From a virus, in the IMG/VR virus record IMGVR_UViG_3300025093_001119, positions 1-39,206 of that record: a stretch of DNA of 39,206 bases; one strand, given 5' to 3'. Position numbers and translations under genes: made by a program. A model generated the notes under the pieces. The model was given only the letters and a program-made list of their open reading frames with translations. It had not been told where the DNA came from and searched no databases. Positions 10,106 to 18,085 of the stretch are shown piece by piece. Numbering within the stretch: the first letter of the stretch is position 1; every line of letters begins with the position of its first letter.

Positions 10106-10122
10106 ACGGGGCCTATAATATA
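10092..10122 (+). promoter_or_regulatory. Sigma70-like promoter before the ssb gene
   Basis: TTGACG (10092-10097) and TATAAT (10114-10119) are separated by 16 bases, and the -10 continues as TATAATATA. It overlaps the end of the tubulin-like gene and lies about 70 bases before the ssb start. Two other intergenic regions carry the same arrangement. Host sigma70 use is inferred. Confidence 0.6.
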
Positions 10123-10136
10123 TTCACAACAAGCGG

Positions 10137-10153
10137 CCTAACAGATCGTTAGG
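10137..10153 (+). promoter_or_regulatory. 5' UTR hairpin upstream of ssb
   Basis: CCTAAC (10137-10142) and GTTAGG (10148-10153) form a perfect 6-bp stem with a 5-base loop. It lies in the leader between the promoter and the ribosome site of the gp32-like gene. T4 gp32 represses its own mRNA through a structured leader, so an autoregulatory role is possible here; that is inference. AGGT at 10151-10154 could pair instead with ACCT at 10162-10165. Confidence 0.4.
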
Positions 10154-10191
10154 TTGACTATACCTTAATGGAAAAACAAAAGGAGTTTAAA

Positions 10192-10929
10192 ATGGGTATT
10201 GATTTGAAGAAGATGCGCGCAAAGATGGACGCGCTTGAGAATAAGGGCGGCAAGAACATTTTCTGGCGTCCTGAAGATGGAGAGACCACCATTCGCCTCG
10301 TTCCGACAGCAGATGGCGATCCTTTCAAGGAGTTTTGGTTTCATTACAATGTCGGAAACAACCCCGGCTTTTTGAGCCCAAAGAAGAACTTTGGTGAGGA
10401 GGATCCGTTGGATGATTTCATTCGCCAGCTCTACCGCGAGGGTGGCGAGGACAACACTCGTCTTGCCAAGAAGCTTGGTGCTCGCCAGCGCTTCTTTACG
10501 CCAGTCATTGTACGTGGCCAAGAAGACGAGGGTGTCAAGATCTGGGGCTACGGCAAGATGGCTTATAAGGAGCTGCTTAGCTTGGTGCTAAACCCTGATT
10601 ACGGCGATATTACGGATCCTGCTGAGGGCACCGATCTCGTTATCAACTATGGCAAGCCTGTTGGAGCACAGTTCCCGCAGACTTCTATCACACCTCGTCG
10701 CAAGACATCAAATTTGTCTGATGATGAGAACCAAGTTCATACCTGGTTAGATTCTGTTCCAGACTTTCAGGAACTATTTGAGCGCAAGACGGCCGATGAG
10801 GTTCGTGCAATGCTTGATGAATTCCTGCTCGGTCAAGATGATGCGGAAGACGTCTCAACTGAATCAACTCGTTACGAGAGCAATGATACAGCTACCGATC
10901 GCGCATTTAAAGAGTTAGTTAATAGCTAA
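10192..10929 (+). CDS. Single-stranded DNA-binding protein, T4 gp32-like
   Basis: The protein (245 residues) follows the gp32-like core: a KNIFWRPEDGETTIRLVP strand near the N-terminus, then FHYNVGNNPGFLSPKKNFGEE, RQRFFTPVIVRGQED, GVKIWGYGK, and LVLNPDYGDITDPAEGTDL. It ends in an acidic tail like that used by gp32 to recruit replication partners. It coats ssDNA during replication and recombination, beside RecA and helicase. The cysteine cluster often found after the NFGEE segment is absent (PLDDF), so it likely lacks the zinc site. The start at 10192 is preferred over 10168 because AGGAG lies at 10181-10185 and the first in-frame ATG has no ribosome site. Codon use is less AT-rich than in the tail genes. 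Confidence 0.9.
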   Translation: MGIDLKKMRAKMDALENKGGKNIFWRPEDGETTIRLVPTADGDPFKEFWFHYNVGNNPGFLSPKKNFGEEDPLDDFIRQLYREGGEDNTRLAKKLGARQRFFTPVIVRGQEDEGVKIWGYGKMAYKELLSLVLNPDYGDITDPAEGTDLVINYGKPVGAQFPQTSITPRRKTSNLSDDENQVHTWLDSVPDFQELFERKTADEVRAMLDEFLLGQDDAEDVSTESTRYESNDTATDRAFKELVNS

Positions 10930-10944
10930 GCCCTCAACCGCAGG

Positions 10945-10968
10945 GGGGCCTGGGTATACAGAGGTCCC
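10945..10968 (+). terminator. Hairpin after ssb, probable attenuator
   Basis: GGGGCCT (10945-10951) pairs with AGGTCCC (10962-10968) as a 7-bp stem with one G-U pair and a 10-base loop. The following ATCATTTATTT is only a weak T tract, so termination may be partial. The design closely matches the hairpin after the next gene. Confidence 0.5.
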
Positions 10969-10998
10969 ATCATTTATTTAACAAAAAGGAAATTTATT

Positions 10999-11304
10999 AT
11001 GATGATTAGAATTATGGCTGCAGCCGCAGCGTTTACAATGTTGTTGAGTGGTTGTAATCCTACCGCTGATACAACAGCTACAACTGGATTGACTAATAGT
11101 AGCACAACTGAGACCGTCCAAGGTGCCACGACCACTCAGACGGTAACTACAACTACAAATGAGGTTAGCACAACCTCAGATGCAGTTGATAGTACTCTCA
11201 CTAATAGCAATGCTACCAGTGCAACGCAGAGCACTACACAAAATGCTACGCAGAGCCTTACTGATGAGGCAACTTCCAGCTCTACTACAACCTCCAGTAA
11301 CTAG
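10999..11304 (+). CDS. Small Thr/Ser-rich lipoprotein
   Basis: This 101-residue protein has a classic lipoprotein signal: an Arg near the start (R4), a hydrophobic Ala-rich stretch, and the lipobox LLSGC with C19 as the lipidated residue. The mature 83 residues are almost entirely Thr, Ser, Ala, Asn and Gln, with no predicted fold. AGGA at 10987-10990 is eight bases before the ATG. The gene lies between ssb and uvsX and is bracketed by two similar hairpins, suggesting strong and separately tuned expression. Phage lipoproteins such as T5 Llp and TP-J34 Ltp block superinfection, so exclusion is one possibility. The sequence alone does not show the function. Confidence 0.7.
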   Translation: MMIRIMAAAAAFTMLLSGCNPTADTTATTGLTNSSTTETVQGATTTQTVTTTTNEVSTTSDAVDSTLTNSNATSATQSTTQNATQSLTDEATSSSTTTSSN

Positions 11305-11317
11305 AGATGTCCGCAGG

Positions 11318-11348
11318 GAGGCACGGGGTTATAGGTGCCTCAATTTTT
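11318..11348 (+). terminator. Rho-independent terminator after the lipoprotein gene
   Basis: GAGGCAC (11318-11324) and GTGCCTC (11335-11341) form a perfect 7-bp stem with a 10-base loop, followed by AATTTTT. It lies between the lipoprotein stop and the uvsX ribosome site. It may be partly read through, since no clear promoter follows before uvsX. Confidence 0.7.
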
Positions 11349-11365
11349 AACCCGAGGTAAACAAT

Positions 11366-12457
11366 ATGGCAAAGAAGAAGAACGGTAGACTAGACACAAC
11401 AAATTTGATTGATTTAATCAACAAGAAAGCAGGTGAAACCCTTGCTTACGATCTTACCAAAGATAATCCAACCGAGGTAAAAGAATGGATCCCAACTGGA
11501 TCAACTTGGCTAAATAAGATTATCTGCGTGGGTAATCCCAAAGGCGGAATTCCTGTTAGCAAGATTACAGAGCTAGCAGGCCTTGAAGGGTCAGGCAAAT
11601 CTTACATGGCTGCTCAAATTGCCGCTAATGCTCAAAAGATGGGCATTGAGGTGGTTTATTTTGATTCGGAGTCAGCGCTAGACCCAGCATTCCTTGAACA
11701 AGCCGGCTGTGATGTGGGCAAGATCGCATACACACAGGCAAAGACTGTAGAGTTTGTTTTTGAGACAATTGAGATGCTTTTGGGCGAGACAGACAAGAAG
11801 ATGCTGTTTGTTTGGGATAGTGTTGCTCAAACACCAACTAGAAAGATGCTAGACGAAGATTTTGACCCACAAGCTTCAATTGGCTACAAGGCTCGTCTTC
11901 TTTCTAAGGCTATGAAAAAATTAACTATTCCGCTAGCCAACAATCAATGTACGCTCTTGGCACTAAACCAGCTCAAGACAAATATTACTACCGATCGTGC
12001 TTCTTTGCTCACAGAGCCTTATGTTACCCCTGGTGGAAAGGCATTGCCTTATTCATACTCCTTACGTATCTGGCTTACTAGCCGCAAGGCAAAAGCTTCT
12101 TACGTCACAGATGAATATGGTTACAAGGTAGGATCTGAGGTGAAGGCTCGCATCAAGAAGTCTCGTTTTGGATCTCTTGGGCGTGAGTGTACATTCAAGA
12201 TCTTGTGGGGCAACAATGTTGGAATTCAAGACGAAGAAAGTTGGTTTGACGCAATTCAGCCGTCTGAAAATCTTGAGCGCAATGGTGCTTGGTATACTTT
12301 AAAGTATGCTGACGGAACGTCAGAGAAGTTCCAATTTACCAAGTGGCACGAGAAGATCAAGAATGAGAAGTTTAGAGCAAGAATTCTAGAAATAATGGAC
12401 GAGGTTGTTGTACAAAGCTGGCATCCACTAGAAGAAGATTTAGCTCTTTCTTCCTAG
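11366..12457 (+). CDS. uvsX: RecA/UvsX-type recombinase
   Basis: The 363-residue protein carries Walker A GLEGSGKS (72-79), the strand VVYFDSESALD with the putative catalytic glutamate (E102), Walker B MLFVWDS (D151), and the L2-region sensor ALNQLKTNI with Q202. The size and the GIPVSKITELAG entry to the core fit the phage UvsX/RecA group. It would form filaments on ssDNA for strand exchange and recombination-dependent replication, working with the SSB encoded just upstream. A GAGGT site precedes the ATG. No UvsY-like loader was recognised in the window. Confidence 0.92.
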   Translation: MAKKKNGRLDTTNLIDLINKKAGETLAYDLTKDNPTEVKEWIPTGSTWLNKIICVGNPKGGIPVSKITELAGLEGSGKSYMAAQIAANAQKMGIEVVYFDSESALDPAFLEQAGCDVGKIAYTQAKTVEFVFETIEMLLGETDKKMLFVWDSVAQTPTRKMLDEDFDPQASIGYKARLLSKAMKKLTIPLANNQCTLLALNQLKTNITTDRASLLTEPYVTPGGKALPYSYSLRIWLTSRKAKASYVTDEYGYKVGSEVKARIKKSRFGSLGRECTFKILWGNNVGIQDEESWFDAIQPSENLERNGAWYTLKYADGTSEKFQFTKWHEKIKNEKFRARILEIMDEVVVQSWHPLEEDLALSS

Positions 12458-12492
12458 TATTTCGTTCTTATAATAGTCTTGTAGGAGACAAA

Positions 12493-12933
12493 GTGAGCGA
12501 AGAAGACAAGTATAAAGATACAATTGATGGAGAGAAGGTAGTGCTTACAAAAAAACTTAAGCGCTATCTGTCTCTCGCTCAAGATGTTGCTTCTCGCTCT
12601 GAATATGGTAAGCTTTGGCACGGTGCCGTCTTGGTTAAAGGCGGTTCCGTGATTAGCACAGCTCACAATAAAGATAAGTTTAGTTCTTTTGGTCATCGCT
12701 TTAGAGACCAAGATATTGGTCCAGCGACACATCACGCTGAACTAAGTTGTGTTTCTGGAGTACACAAATCAAAAACCAATGGAGCTAGCATTTTTGTTGC
12801 GAGAGTAAATAGAAAAGGTGAGCTTAGACTCTCTAAACCTTGTGCAATGTGCAACAAGGTATTGAAGTTTACTGGTGTAAAAAAAGTTTACTATTCTACA
12901 AATGATGGGTCACTCAAAATGTATAAGTTGTAG
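12493..12933 (+). CDS. Cytidine/deoxycytidylate deaminase-fold enzyme
   Basis: The zinc-dependent deaminase signature is present: HHAELS with the catalytic His-Ala-Glu, and PCAMC with two cysteine ligands, about 40 residues apart in a 146-residue protein. The start is GTG at 12493, supported by AGGAG at 12483-12487. Next to RNR, ThyX and dUTPase, dCMP to dUMP deamination would feed thymidylate synthesis. The substrate cannot be read from the motifs, so free cytidine or a nucleic acid base remain possible. Confidence 0.75.
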   Translation: MSEEDKYKDTIDGEKVVLTKKLKRYLSLAQDVASRSEYGKLWHGAVLVKGGSVISTAHNKDKFSSFGHRFRDQDIGPATHHAELSCVSGVHKSKTNGASIFVARVNRKGELRLSKPCAMCNKVLKFTGVKKVYYSTNDGSLKMYKL

Positions 12934-12954
12934 TTTGGAGACTATATATAGTAT

Positions 12955-13284
12955 ATGGATTTGAGATCTCTAATAAAAGAAGTCATAGAAGATGGCTTAT
13001 ATGAAGCACTTGTCGTTATGAGGTTAGATCGTTCTGAGAACTTAACAATTGTTACTGATAAGCTTCGTGGCTTGTGTGGTATTACAATTGTAAATATTGC
13101 AGAGCCATCAAGGCCTGTCTCTGAAACAGTTGAAAGAGTTACTTTAAAAGTAAGATTTTTTATGCTCGGCAATAGCGTCCCGACACAATTGAAAAAAATG
13201 TCGGCAGAAGCTAGAAAAATTGATGGAGTATTTTCATATATTCCTATCCGAGCCTATAAATATCAAAGTAGAATCTATAGATAG
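12955..13284 (+). CDS. Small unknown protein
   Basis: This 109-residue protein has a predicted alpha/beta alternation: an N-terminal helix, strands around ALVVMRLD and LTIVTDKL, a strand VTLKVRFFML, then a helix and a final strand. That order resembles a ferredoxin-like small domain. GGAG lies 14 bases before the ATG, further than usual. It sits between the deaminase and the 5' nuclease in a tightly packed run of DNA metabolism genes, so a replication-linked role is likely, but the family was not recognised. Confidence 0.55.
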   Translation: MDLRSLIKEVIEDGLYEALVVMRLDRSENLTIVTDKLRGLCGITIVNIAEPSRPVSETVERVTLKVRFFMLGNSVPTQLKKMSAEARKIDGVFSYIPIRAYKYQSRIYR

Positions 13285-13296
13285 ACAGAGGGTAAA

Positions 13297-14268
13297 ATGT
13301 CAGTTAAAGGAAGGGTGTTGGTCATTGACCAACTTAACCTATTTTTGCGTAATTATGTTATTAATCCAGCGGAGTCTCAATGGGGCCCGATTGGTGGAGT
13401 GAGAGGTACTTTACAATCAATGCAGAAGCTCTGCAATGAAGTAAAGCCTGATCACATTATTATTTGTTGGGATGGGGCTGGTGGTTCCATCAAAAGAAAA
13501 CAAATGAAGAAAGACTATAAGGCTGGTAGGGCTCCTATTAGGCTGAATCGGGCTTTTCACCATCTTAGCGAAGATGAGACAAAACAAAATCGTTTCTTTC
13601 AGGAACTTAGGCTTATAGAATACTTCAATGAAATGCCAGTTGTGCAGTTTAAGTTTGACAATGTTGAGGCAGACGATATCATCGCTTATGTATGTCAAAT
13701 GCCAGAACTAGAAGATTGTGAAAAAGTTATTGTGTCAAATGACAAAGATTTTTATCAATTGTGCTCTGGTAGGACAGTCTTAATGCGTCCAGTTGAGAAG
13801 AATCGCGTGTACAACAAACGGACTGTACTAAACGAGTTCAATATCCATCCGCATAACTTTGCCCTAGCAAAAGCTATGATTGGTGACAAGAGCGATAACT
13901 TGCCTGGTATTTCTGGTGTTGGCGAAGGCAGAATCAAAAAAGACTTTCCCATGTTCAATAGCGAAGAGCAAGTCACTATTGATGAACTGCTCCATTTCTG
14001 TCGTGAAAATCAAACAACAAGCAAAAGAAAAATGTGGAAAGAGATTGTCAATAACGAGCGCGTTATTAGATTAAATTATAAGATGATGCAACTTTACGCT
14101 CCACAATTATCAATCGAAAACAAAAAAGAGATTCAGGAGACAATTCAAGATCCTGACTTGACATTCAACAAGATGAATGTTATAAAGATGATGATGAGAG
14201 ACGAGTTTGGACAAGTACCGTTTTCTGGTATGTTCAAAGCATTTGAGAGAATGAGAGACAACAACTAA
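13297..14268 (+). CDS. 5'-3' exonuclease / flap endonuclease (T4 RNase H-like)
   Basis: Conserved acidic clusters of the FEN family are all visible in 323 residues: VLVIDQLNLF with D11, VEADDIIAYV with E124, D126 and D127, VSNDKDFYQL with D149 and D151, and GDKSDNLPGISGVG (196-209), which joins the last metal site to the helix-hairpin DNA-binding motif. Such enzymes remove RNA primers and flaps from lagging-strand fragments. The gene is 13 bases after the small unknown gene and 12 before the helicase, inside the replication operon. An AGAGGG site precedes the ATG. Confidence 0.9.
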   Translation: MSVKGRVLVIDQLNLFLRNYVINPAESQWGPIGGVRGTLQSMQKLCNEVKPDHIIICWDGAGGSIKRKQMKKDYKAGRAPIRLNRAFHHLSEDETKQNRFFQELRLIEYFNEMPVVQFKFDNVEADDIIAYVCQMPELEDCEKVIVSNDKDFYQLCSGRTVLMRPVEKNRVYNKRTVLNEFNIHPHNFALAKAMIGDKSDNLPGISGVGEGRIKKDFPMFNSEEQVTIDELLHFCRENQTTSKRKMWKEIVNNERVIRLNYKMMQLYAPQLSIENKKEIQETIQDPDLTFNKMNVIKMMMRDEFGQVPFSGMFKAFERMRDNN

Positions 14269-14280
14269 CAAGAGGAAAAA

Positions 14281-15645
14281 ATGACTGAGGGTATAGATTT
14301 TTCCAAATACGGAAAAGCATTTCAAGAATCACTAGCACAACTAATCTTTGAAGATCGTCCTTTTTGCGATCAGATTGAAGAAGTGTTGGATATTAACTTC
14401 TTTGAGCTAAAGTATTTGCGTGCCTTTATTGAACGAGTGTTTGATTACAGGAAACAGTACGGTGTACATCCCTCAACAAGTGTATTTACTTCAATTCTTC
14501 GTACAGAGTTAGAGCATTATTCACCAGCGCTACAAAAGCAGATTCGCGATTACTATGCGCGCTGTGAGGCAAGAGATGTTCAGGACCAAGAGTATATTAA
14601 GGATACAAGCTTGGACTTCTGTAAAAAGCAAAAACTAAAAGGCGCTCTTGTACAATCAGTTGAGCTTATTCGTAGTTCTTCTTTTGACGAAGTAAAACAA
14701 GTAATTGACGAGGCTCTTAAACTTGGAATGGACAATAACTTTGGTCACGATTTTCTAAAAGACTTTGAGTCTCGTTATGAAATCAAGGCTCGCAATCCTG
14801 TGTCTACCGGCTGGGATAAGATTGATAGCATCACCAAGAAGGGTATTGGAACAGGCGAGCTAGGTGTTGTTATTGCCCCCACAGGAGCCGGTAAATCAAT
14901 GGCTTTGGCTCATTTAGGGGCTACTGCCGTGAAGAATGGTAAGAATGTCGTACACTATACTCTAGAGCTATCAGAGGCTGTTACAGGGCAAAGATACGAC
15001 AGCTGTACAACAAGCATTCCTTTATCGCAGCTTTTTGAGCGCAAAGATGAAGTGTTTGAAAACATTACAGATATTGAAGGTTCTCTGATCATTAAAGAAT
15101 ACCCAACAAAGACCGCATCACCTAATACAATAAGAAAACATCTAGAAAAATTAAAAAAACAAAATCGAAAAATCGATATGATTATAGTAGATTACGCCGA
15201 TTTGCTTCGTCCTGCTAAAACTTATAAGGAGAAAAGGAACGAGTTGGAATCTATTTACGAAGACTTGAGAGCGATTGCCCAAGAGCAGCATTGCCCAATT
15301 TGGACAGCATCTCAAACAAATAGATCAGGATTGAATGCTGAAGTAGTAACAATGGAGTCAATTTCGGAAGCTTTTAACAAATGTTTTGTCGCAGATTTTA
15401 TTTGTTCTATCTCTAGAACCATTAAAGATAAGAACTCTAATCAAGCACGAATGTTCGTTGCCAAGAATCGTAATGGGCCGGATGGTCTTATCTTTTCAAT
15501 GCATATGGACACATCTTGTGTGAAGCTACAAGTTATTGACAAGGCCGAGATTGGTAACGTTATTCCGGCAGATAATCCTGGAGATTTAAATCAGAAGCTT
15601 AGAGATAAATATAAACAATACAGGAAACAAGGAGCAACAAGTTAA
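14281..15645 (+). CDS. Replicative DNA helicase, DnaB/T4 gp41-like
   Basis: The 454-residue protein has an N-terminal helical domain (~1-165) and a RecA-fold motor. Motor motifs are Walker A APTGAGKS (199-206), the H1a glutamate in HYTLELS (E229), Walker B MIIVDYADLL (D304), WTASQTNRSG with Q345, and the arginine-finger segment VAKNRNGPDG. It would unwind the fork as a hexamer. No primase was recognised in this window. Its stop overlaps the RNR start in a TAATG junction. Confidence 0.92.
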   Translation: MTEGIDFSKYGKAFQESLAQLIFEDRPFCDQIEEVLDINFFELKYLRAFIERVFDYRKQYGVHPSTSVFTSILRTELEHYSPALQKQIRDYYARCEARDVQDQEYIKDTSLDFCKKQKLKGALVQSVELIRSSSFDEVKQVIDEALKLGMDNNFGHDFLKDFESRYEIKARNPVSTGWDKIDSITKKGIGTGELGVVIAPTGAGKSMALAHLGATAVKNGKNVVHYTLELSEAVTGQRYDSCTTSIPLSQLFERKDEVFENITDIEGSLIIKEYPTKTASPNTIRKHLEKLKKQNRKIDMIIVDYADLLRPAKTYKEKRNELESIYEDLRAIAQEQHCPIWTASQTNRSGLNAEVVTMESISEAFNKCFVADFICSISRTIKDKNSNQARMFVAKNRNGPDGLIFSMHMDTSCVKLQVIDKAEIGNVIPADNPGDLNQKLRDKYKQYRKQGATS

Positions 15646-17501
15646 TGGAGATTTCATCAAAAATTTTATCAGATATCACAGTTTATATGAAGTATGCGCG
15701 CTTCCTAAAAGAAGAAAATCGTCGTGAAACTTGGGAAGAACTAGTTACACGCAATAAAAATATGCATTTGAAAAAGTATCCTCAATTGAGTGAAGAAATT
15801 GAAAATGCTTATCAGTATGTCTATGACAAAAAAGTATTACCATCAATGCGTTCCATGCAATTCGGCGGCAAGCCAATTGAAGTCGCTCCTAATCGCATTT
15901 ACAATTGTGCTTACCTTCCCATTGATCATGAGCTATCTTTTAGCGAGACAATGTTTCTCTTACTTGGGGGAACTGGTGTTGGATTTAGTGTTCAAAAGCA
16001 CCACGTTGAAAAACTTCCTGAGATTCAAAAGCCGCTACAGAAACGAAAAAAGCGATATTTGATTGGAGATTCAATTGAAGGCTGGGCAGATGCTGTAAAG
16101 GCACTGCTAAAAACTTACTTTCACGGCGGTACCCCACTAAGATTTGACTTTTCTGATATCCGTCCAAAAGGCGCATCACTAGTTACTAGTGGAGGCAAAG
16201 CCCCCGGTCCACAGCCTTTGCGAGAGTGTCTCGTAAAGATTGAAGGATTATTGTCTGAGAAGGAGAATGGCGATAAATTACGTCCTATTGAAGTTCACGA
16301 CATCATTTGTCATATTGCTGATGCTGTTCTTGCCGGGGGGATCCGTAGGGCTGCTCTTATATCATTGTTTTCGGCAGACGACGAAGAAATGCTCGCCGCA
16401 AAAGCAGGAAACTGGTGGGAAACAGACCCTCAACGAGGAAGAGCAAACAATTCAGTAGTGCTTCTACGTCACAGGATCACTAAAGAGTACTTTATGAACC
16501 TTTGGGATCGTGTTAAGGCGTCTCAATCAGGTGAGCCCGGCTTCTATTTCTCCAATGACAAGGACTGGGGCACAAATCCTTGCTGCGAGATTGCTTTACG
16601 TCCCTATCAGTTCTGTAACTTGACCGAGGTTAACACTTCGGACCTAGAAACACAGAAAGAGTACGACGATCGGGTCAAGGCTGCTAGTTTAATCGGCACA
16701 CTACAGGCTGGATACACAGATTTCCACTATCTTCGCGACATTTGGCAAAAACAAACTGAAAAAGAGGCTCTAATCGGTGTTTCAATGACTGGTATTGCTT
16801 CTGGTAAGGTTGCCGAGTTGGATATGAAGAGGGCAGCAAATGCAGTCAAGCGAGAGAACGCAAGAATTGCTAAAATTATTGGAATCAAGTCGGCAGCCCG
16901 CTGTACAACTGTAAAACCAGCTGGTACCACATCTTTGACTCTAGGCACATCTAGTGGTATTCATCCCTGGCACGGTGATTACTACTTGAGAAGGATTAGG
17001 GTAGGCAAAAACGAGTCAATTTACACTCACTTGCTTATACACCACCCAGAATTGATTGAAGACGAGTATTTTAGACCACACGACACTGCTGTTATCACCG
17101 TACCGCAAAAAGCCCCTGAAGGGGCAATTACTCGCAAGGAAAGCGCACTACAGCTCCTTAAGAGGGTCAAGCACGTTACTGAGAACTGGGTTCAGCCGGG
17201 AACAAGGCGAGGTCAAAACACACATAACATTTCAGCAACAATTTCAATAAGAAATGACGAGTGGGTTGATGTTGGTGACTGGATGTGGGAAAACAGAGAG
17301 TTTTATAATGGATTGTCTGTCTTGCCTTTTAATGACCACAACTATGTTCAAGCACCATTTGAAGAATGTTCAAAAGAAAAATACCAAGTTCTATACGATA
17401 CCTTGGAAGAGGTTGATTTAACTGAAGTTATTGAATACGAGGATAATACAGACCTTAAGGGTGAGCTAGCTTGTGCCGGCGGAGCCTGTGAGGTAAAATA
17501 A
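15645..17501 (+). CDS. Monomeric class II (B12-dependent) ribonucleotide reductase
   Basis: The 618-residue protein matches the monomeric adenosylcobalamin type (Lactobacillus leichmannii RTPR). Cysteine spacing supports this: C88 in YNCAYL, C313 in NPCCEIAL (thiyl position) and C324 in FCNLTEVN reproduce the 11-residue spacing of C408 and C419. The C-terminal C610/C615 pair reproduces the C731/C736 spacing of the recycling shuttle. GGTGVGFS and KPAGTTSLTLGTSSGIH (GTTS) are nucleotide-site motifs. It would reduce ribonucleoside triphosphates without oxygen, using cobalamin from the host. It is shorter than the 739-residue Lactobacillus enzyme. It ends the replication operon; a promoter follows. 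Confidence 0.92.
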   Translation: MEISSKILSDITVYMKYARFLKEENRRETWEELVTRNKNMHLKKYPQLSEEIENAYQYVYDKKVLPSMRSMQFGGKPIEVAPNRIYNCAYLPIDHELSFSETMFLLLGGTGVGFSVQKHHVEKLPEIQKPLQKRKKRYLIGDSIEGWADAVKALLKTYFHGGTPLRFDFSDIRPKGASLVTSGGKAPGPQPLRECLVKIEGLLSEKENGDKLRPIEVHDIICHIADAVLAGGIRRAALISLFSADDEEMLAAKAGNWWETDPQRGRANNSVVLLRHRITKEYFMNLWDRVKASQSGEPGFYFSNDKDWGTNPCCEIALRPYQFCNLTEVNTSDLETQKEYDDRVKAASLIGTLQAGYTDFHYLRDIWQKQTEKEALIGVSMTGIASGKVAELDMKRAANAVKRENARIAKIIGIKSAARCTTVKPAGTTSLTLGTSSGIHPWHGDYYLRRIRVGKNESIYTHLLIHHPELIEDEYFRPHDTAVITVPQKAPEGAITRKESALQLLKRVKHVTENWVQPGTRRGQNTHNISATISIRNDEWVDVGDWMWENREFYNGLSVLPFNDHNYVQAPFEECSKEKYQVLYDTLEEVDLTEVIEYEDNTDLKGELACAGGACEVK

Positions 17502-17504
17502 TTC

Positions 17505-17535
17505 TTGACTTTATAAATTTGGTTCATATTATATA
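17505..17535 (+). promoter_or_regulatory. Sigma70-like promoter after RNR
   Basis: TTGACT (17505-17510) and TATTAT (17527-17532) are 16 bases apart, and the -10 extends to TATTATATA. It starts a new transcription unit 24 bases before the small gene at 17559, whose ribosome site AAGGAGG is near perfect. Confidence 0.6.
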
Positions 17536-17558
17536 CACAAGACATTAAGGAGGTTATT

Positions 17559-17804
17559 ATGTCTGATGAGAACAAAACTAACGATTATTTGATTGAGTAC
17601 TTTAAGGCTTTCCAAGCAGTTGAGCTTGAGATGGAGCCATACAAGGAGCATAAGCGAGATCTTAAGAAGAATTACATTGAGAATGGCTGGCTTACAAAGC
17701 AAGAGATTAGCCAAGGTCTTCGTGCTTACCGAATGCTCAAGAAGGGCGAGAACATTGAAGATTTCTCCGATATCTTTGAAAAGCTACAAAAGCAGATTAG
17801 CTAG
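17559..17804 (+). CDS. Small helical protein, possibly GapR-like (DUF2312)
   Basis: This 81-residue protein is nearly all helix: a charged helix of ~30 residues (YFKAFQAVELEMEPYKEHKR), a turn with NGWLTKQEI, then shorter helices rich in Lys and Arg. The layout resembles GapR-type proteins, which have a long paired helix, a GNGFD-like turn and a short C-terminal helix, and which bind overtwisted DNA ahead of forks. Similarity is in pattern only. It has a strong ribosome site (AAGGAGG, spacing 5) and its own promoter, implying high expression. An unrelated small regulatory protein is an alternative. Confidence 0.6.
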   Translation: MSDENKTNDYLIEYFKAFQAVELEMEPYKEHKRDLKKNYIENGWLTKQEISQGLRAYRMLKKGENIEDFSDIFEKLQKQIS

Positions 17805-17812
17805 AGGTAAAG

Positions 17813-18085
17813 ATGAATTTTAAACCTTGTAACAGACATCTACTGATTGATCCAATTGAAGAAGACCAAATAGAGCAAACAGGAATTCTTCTGCCTGATG
17901 AGTATAAGTCTAAAAATCCATTTAGCGTCGCACGAGTGATTGGAAAATCAGCAGATTGTAACTTAAATGTTTTTCCTGGAGAGAAAGTCGCTTACACTAC
18001 TAATATGGTAGAAAATATTACTATTGGTGGAAAGGAGTATTTTATTCTTTTAGAGAATTATGTATTGGGGATCTTAAATGAATAA
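17813..18085 (+). CDS. groES: GroES-like co-chaperonin (Cpn10/gp31-like)
   Basis: In 90 residues it shows the Cpn10 layout: a first strand (PCNRHLLIDPI), a mobile loop ending GILLP where GroES has its hydrophobic GroEL-binding tripeptide, strand FSVARVIGK, the VFPGEKVAYT turn, and the C-terminal IGGKEYFILLENYVLGIL. It would cap a chaperonin ring. The same phage encodes a GroEL, about 20 kb away at 38001, so both partners are phage products. It overlaps the glutamine synthetase start by 8 bases. Confidence 0.85.
   Translation: MNFKPCNRHLLIDPIEEDQIEQTGILLPDEYKSKNPFSVARVIGKSADCNLNVFPGEKVAYTTNMVENITIGGKEYFILLENYVLGILNE

Noticed and set aside
10168-10191. Upstream start codon for ssb
   Set aside because: No ribosome site precedes it, and the AGGAG within this stretch serves the ATG at 10192.
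10165-10521. 118-codon minus-strand open frame opposite ssb
   Set aside because: It mirrors the coding frame of a certain gene, has no ribosome site, and no minus-strand gene exists elsewhere.
12447-12474. Possible promoter before the deaminase gene
   Set aside because: TATAAT at 12469-12474 is good, but the -35 position (TTTCTT) is poor and the extended -10 seen at the other three sites is missing.
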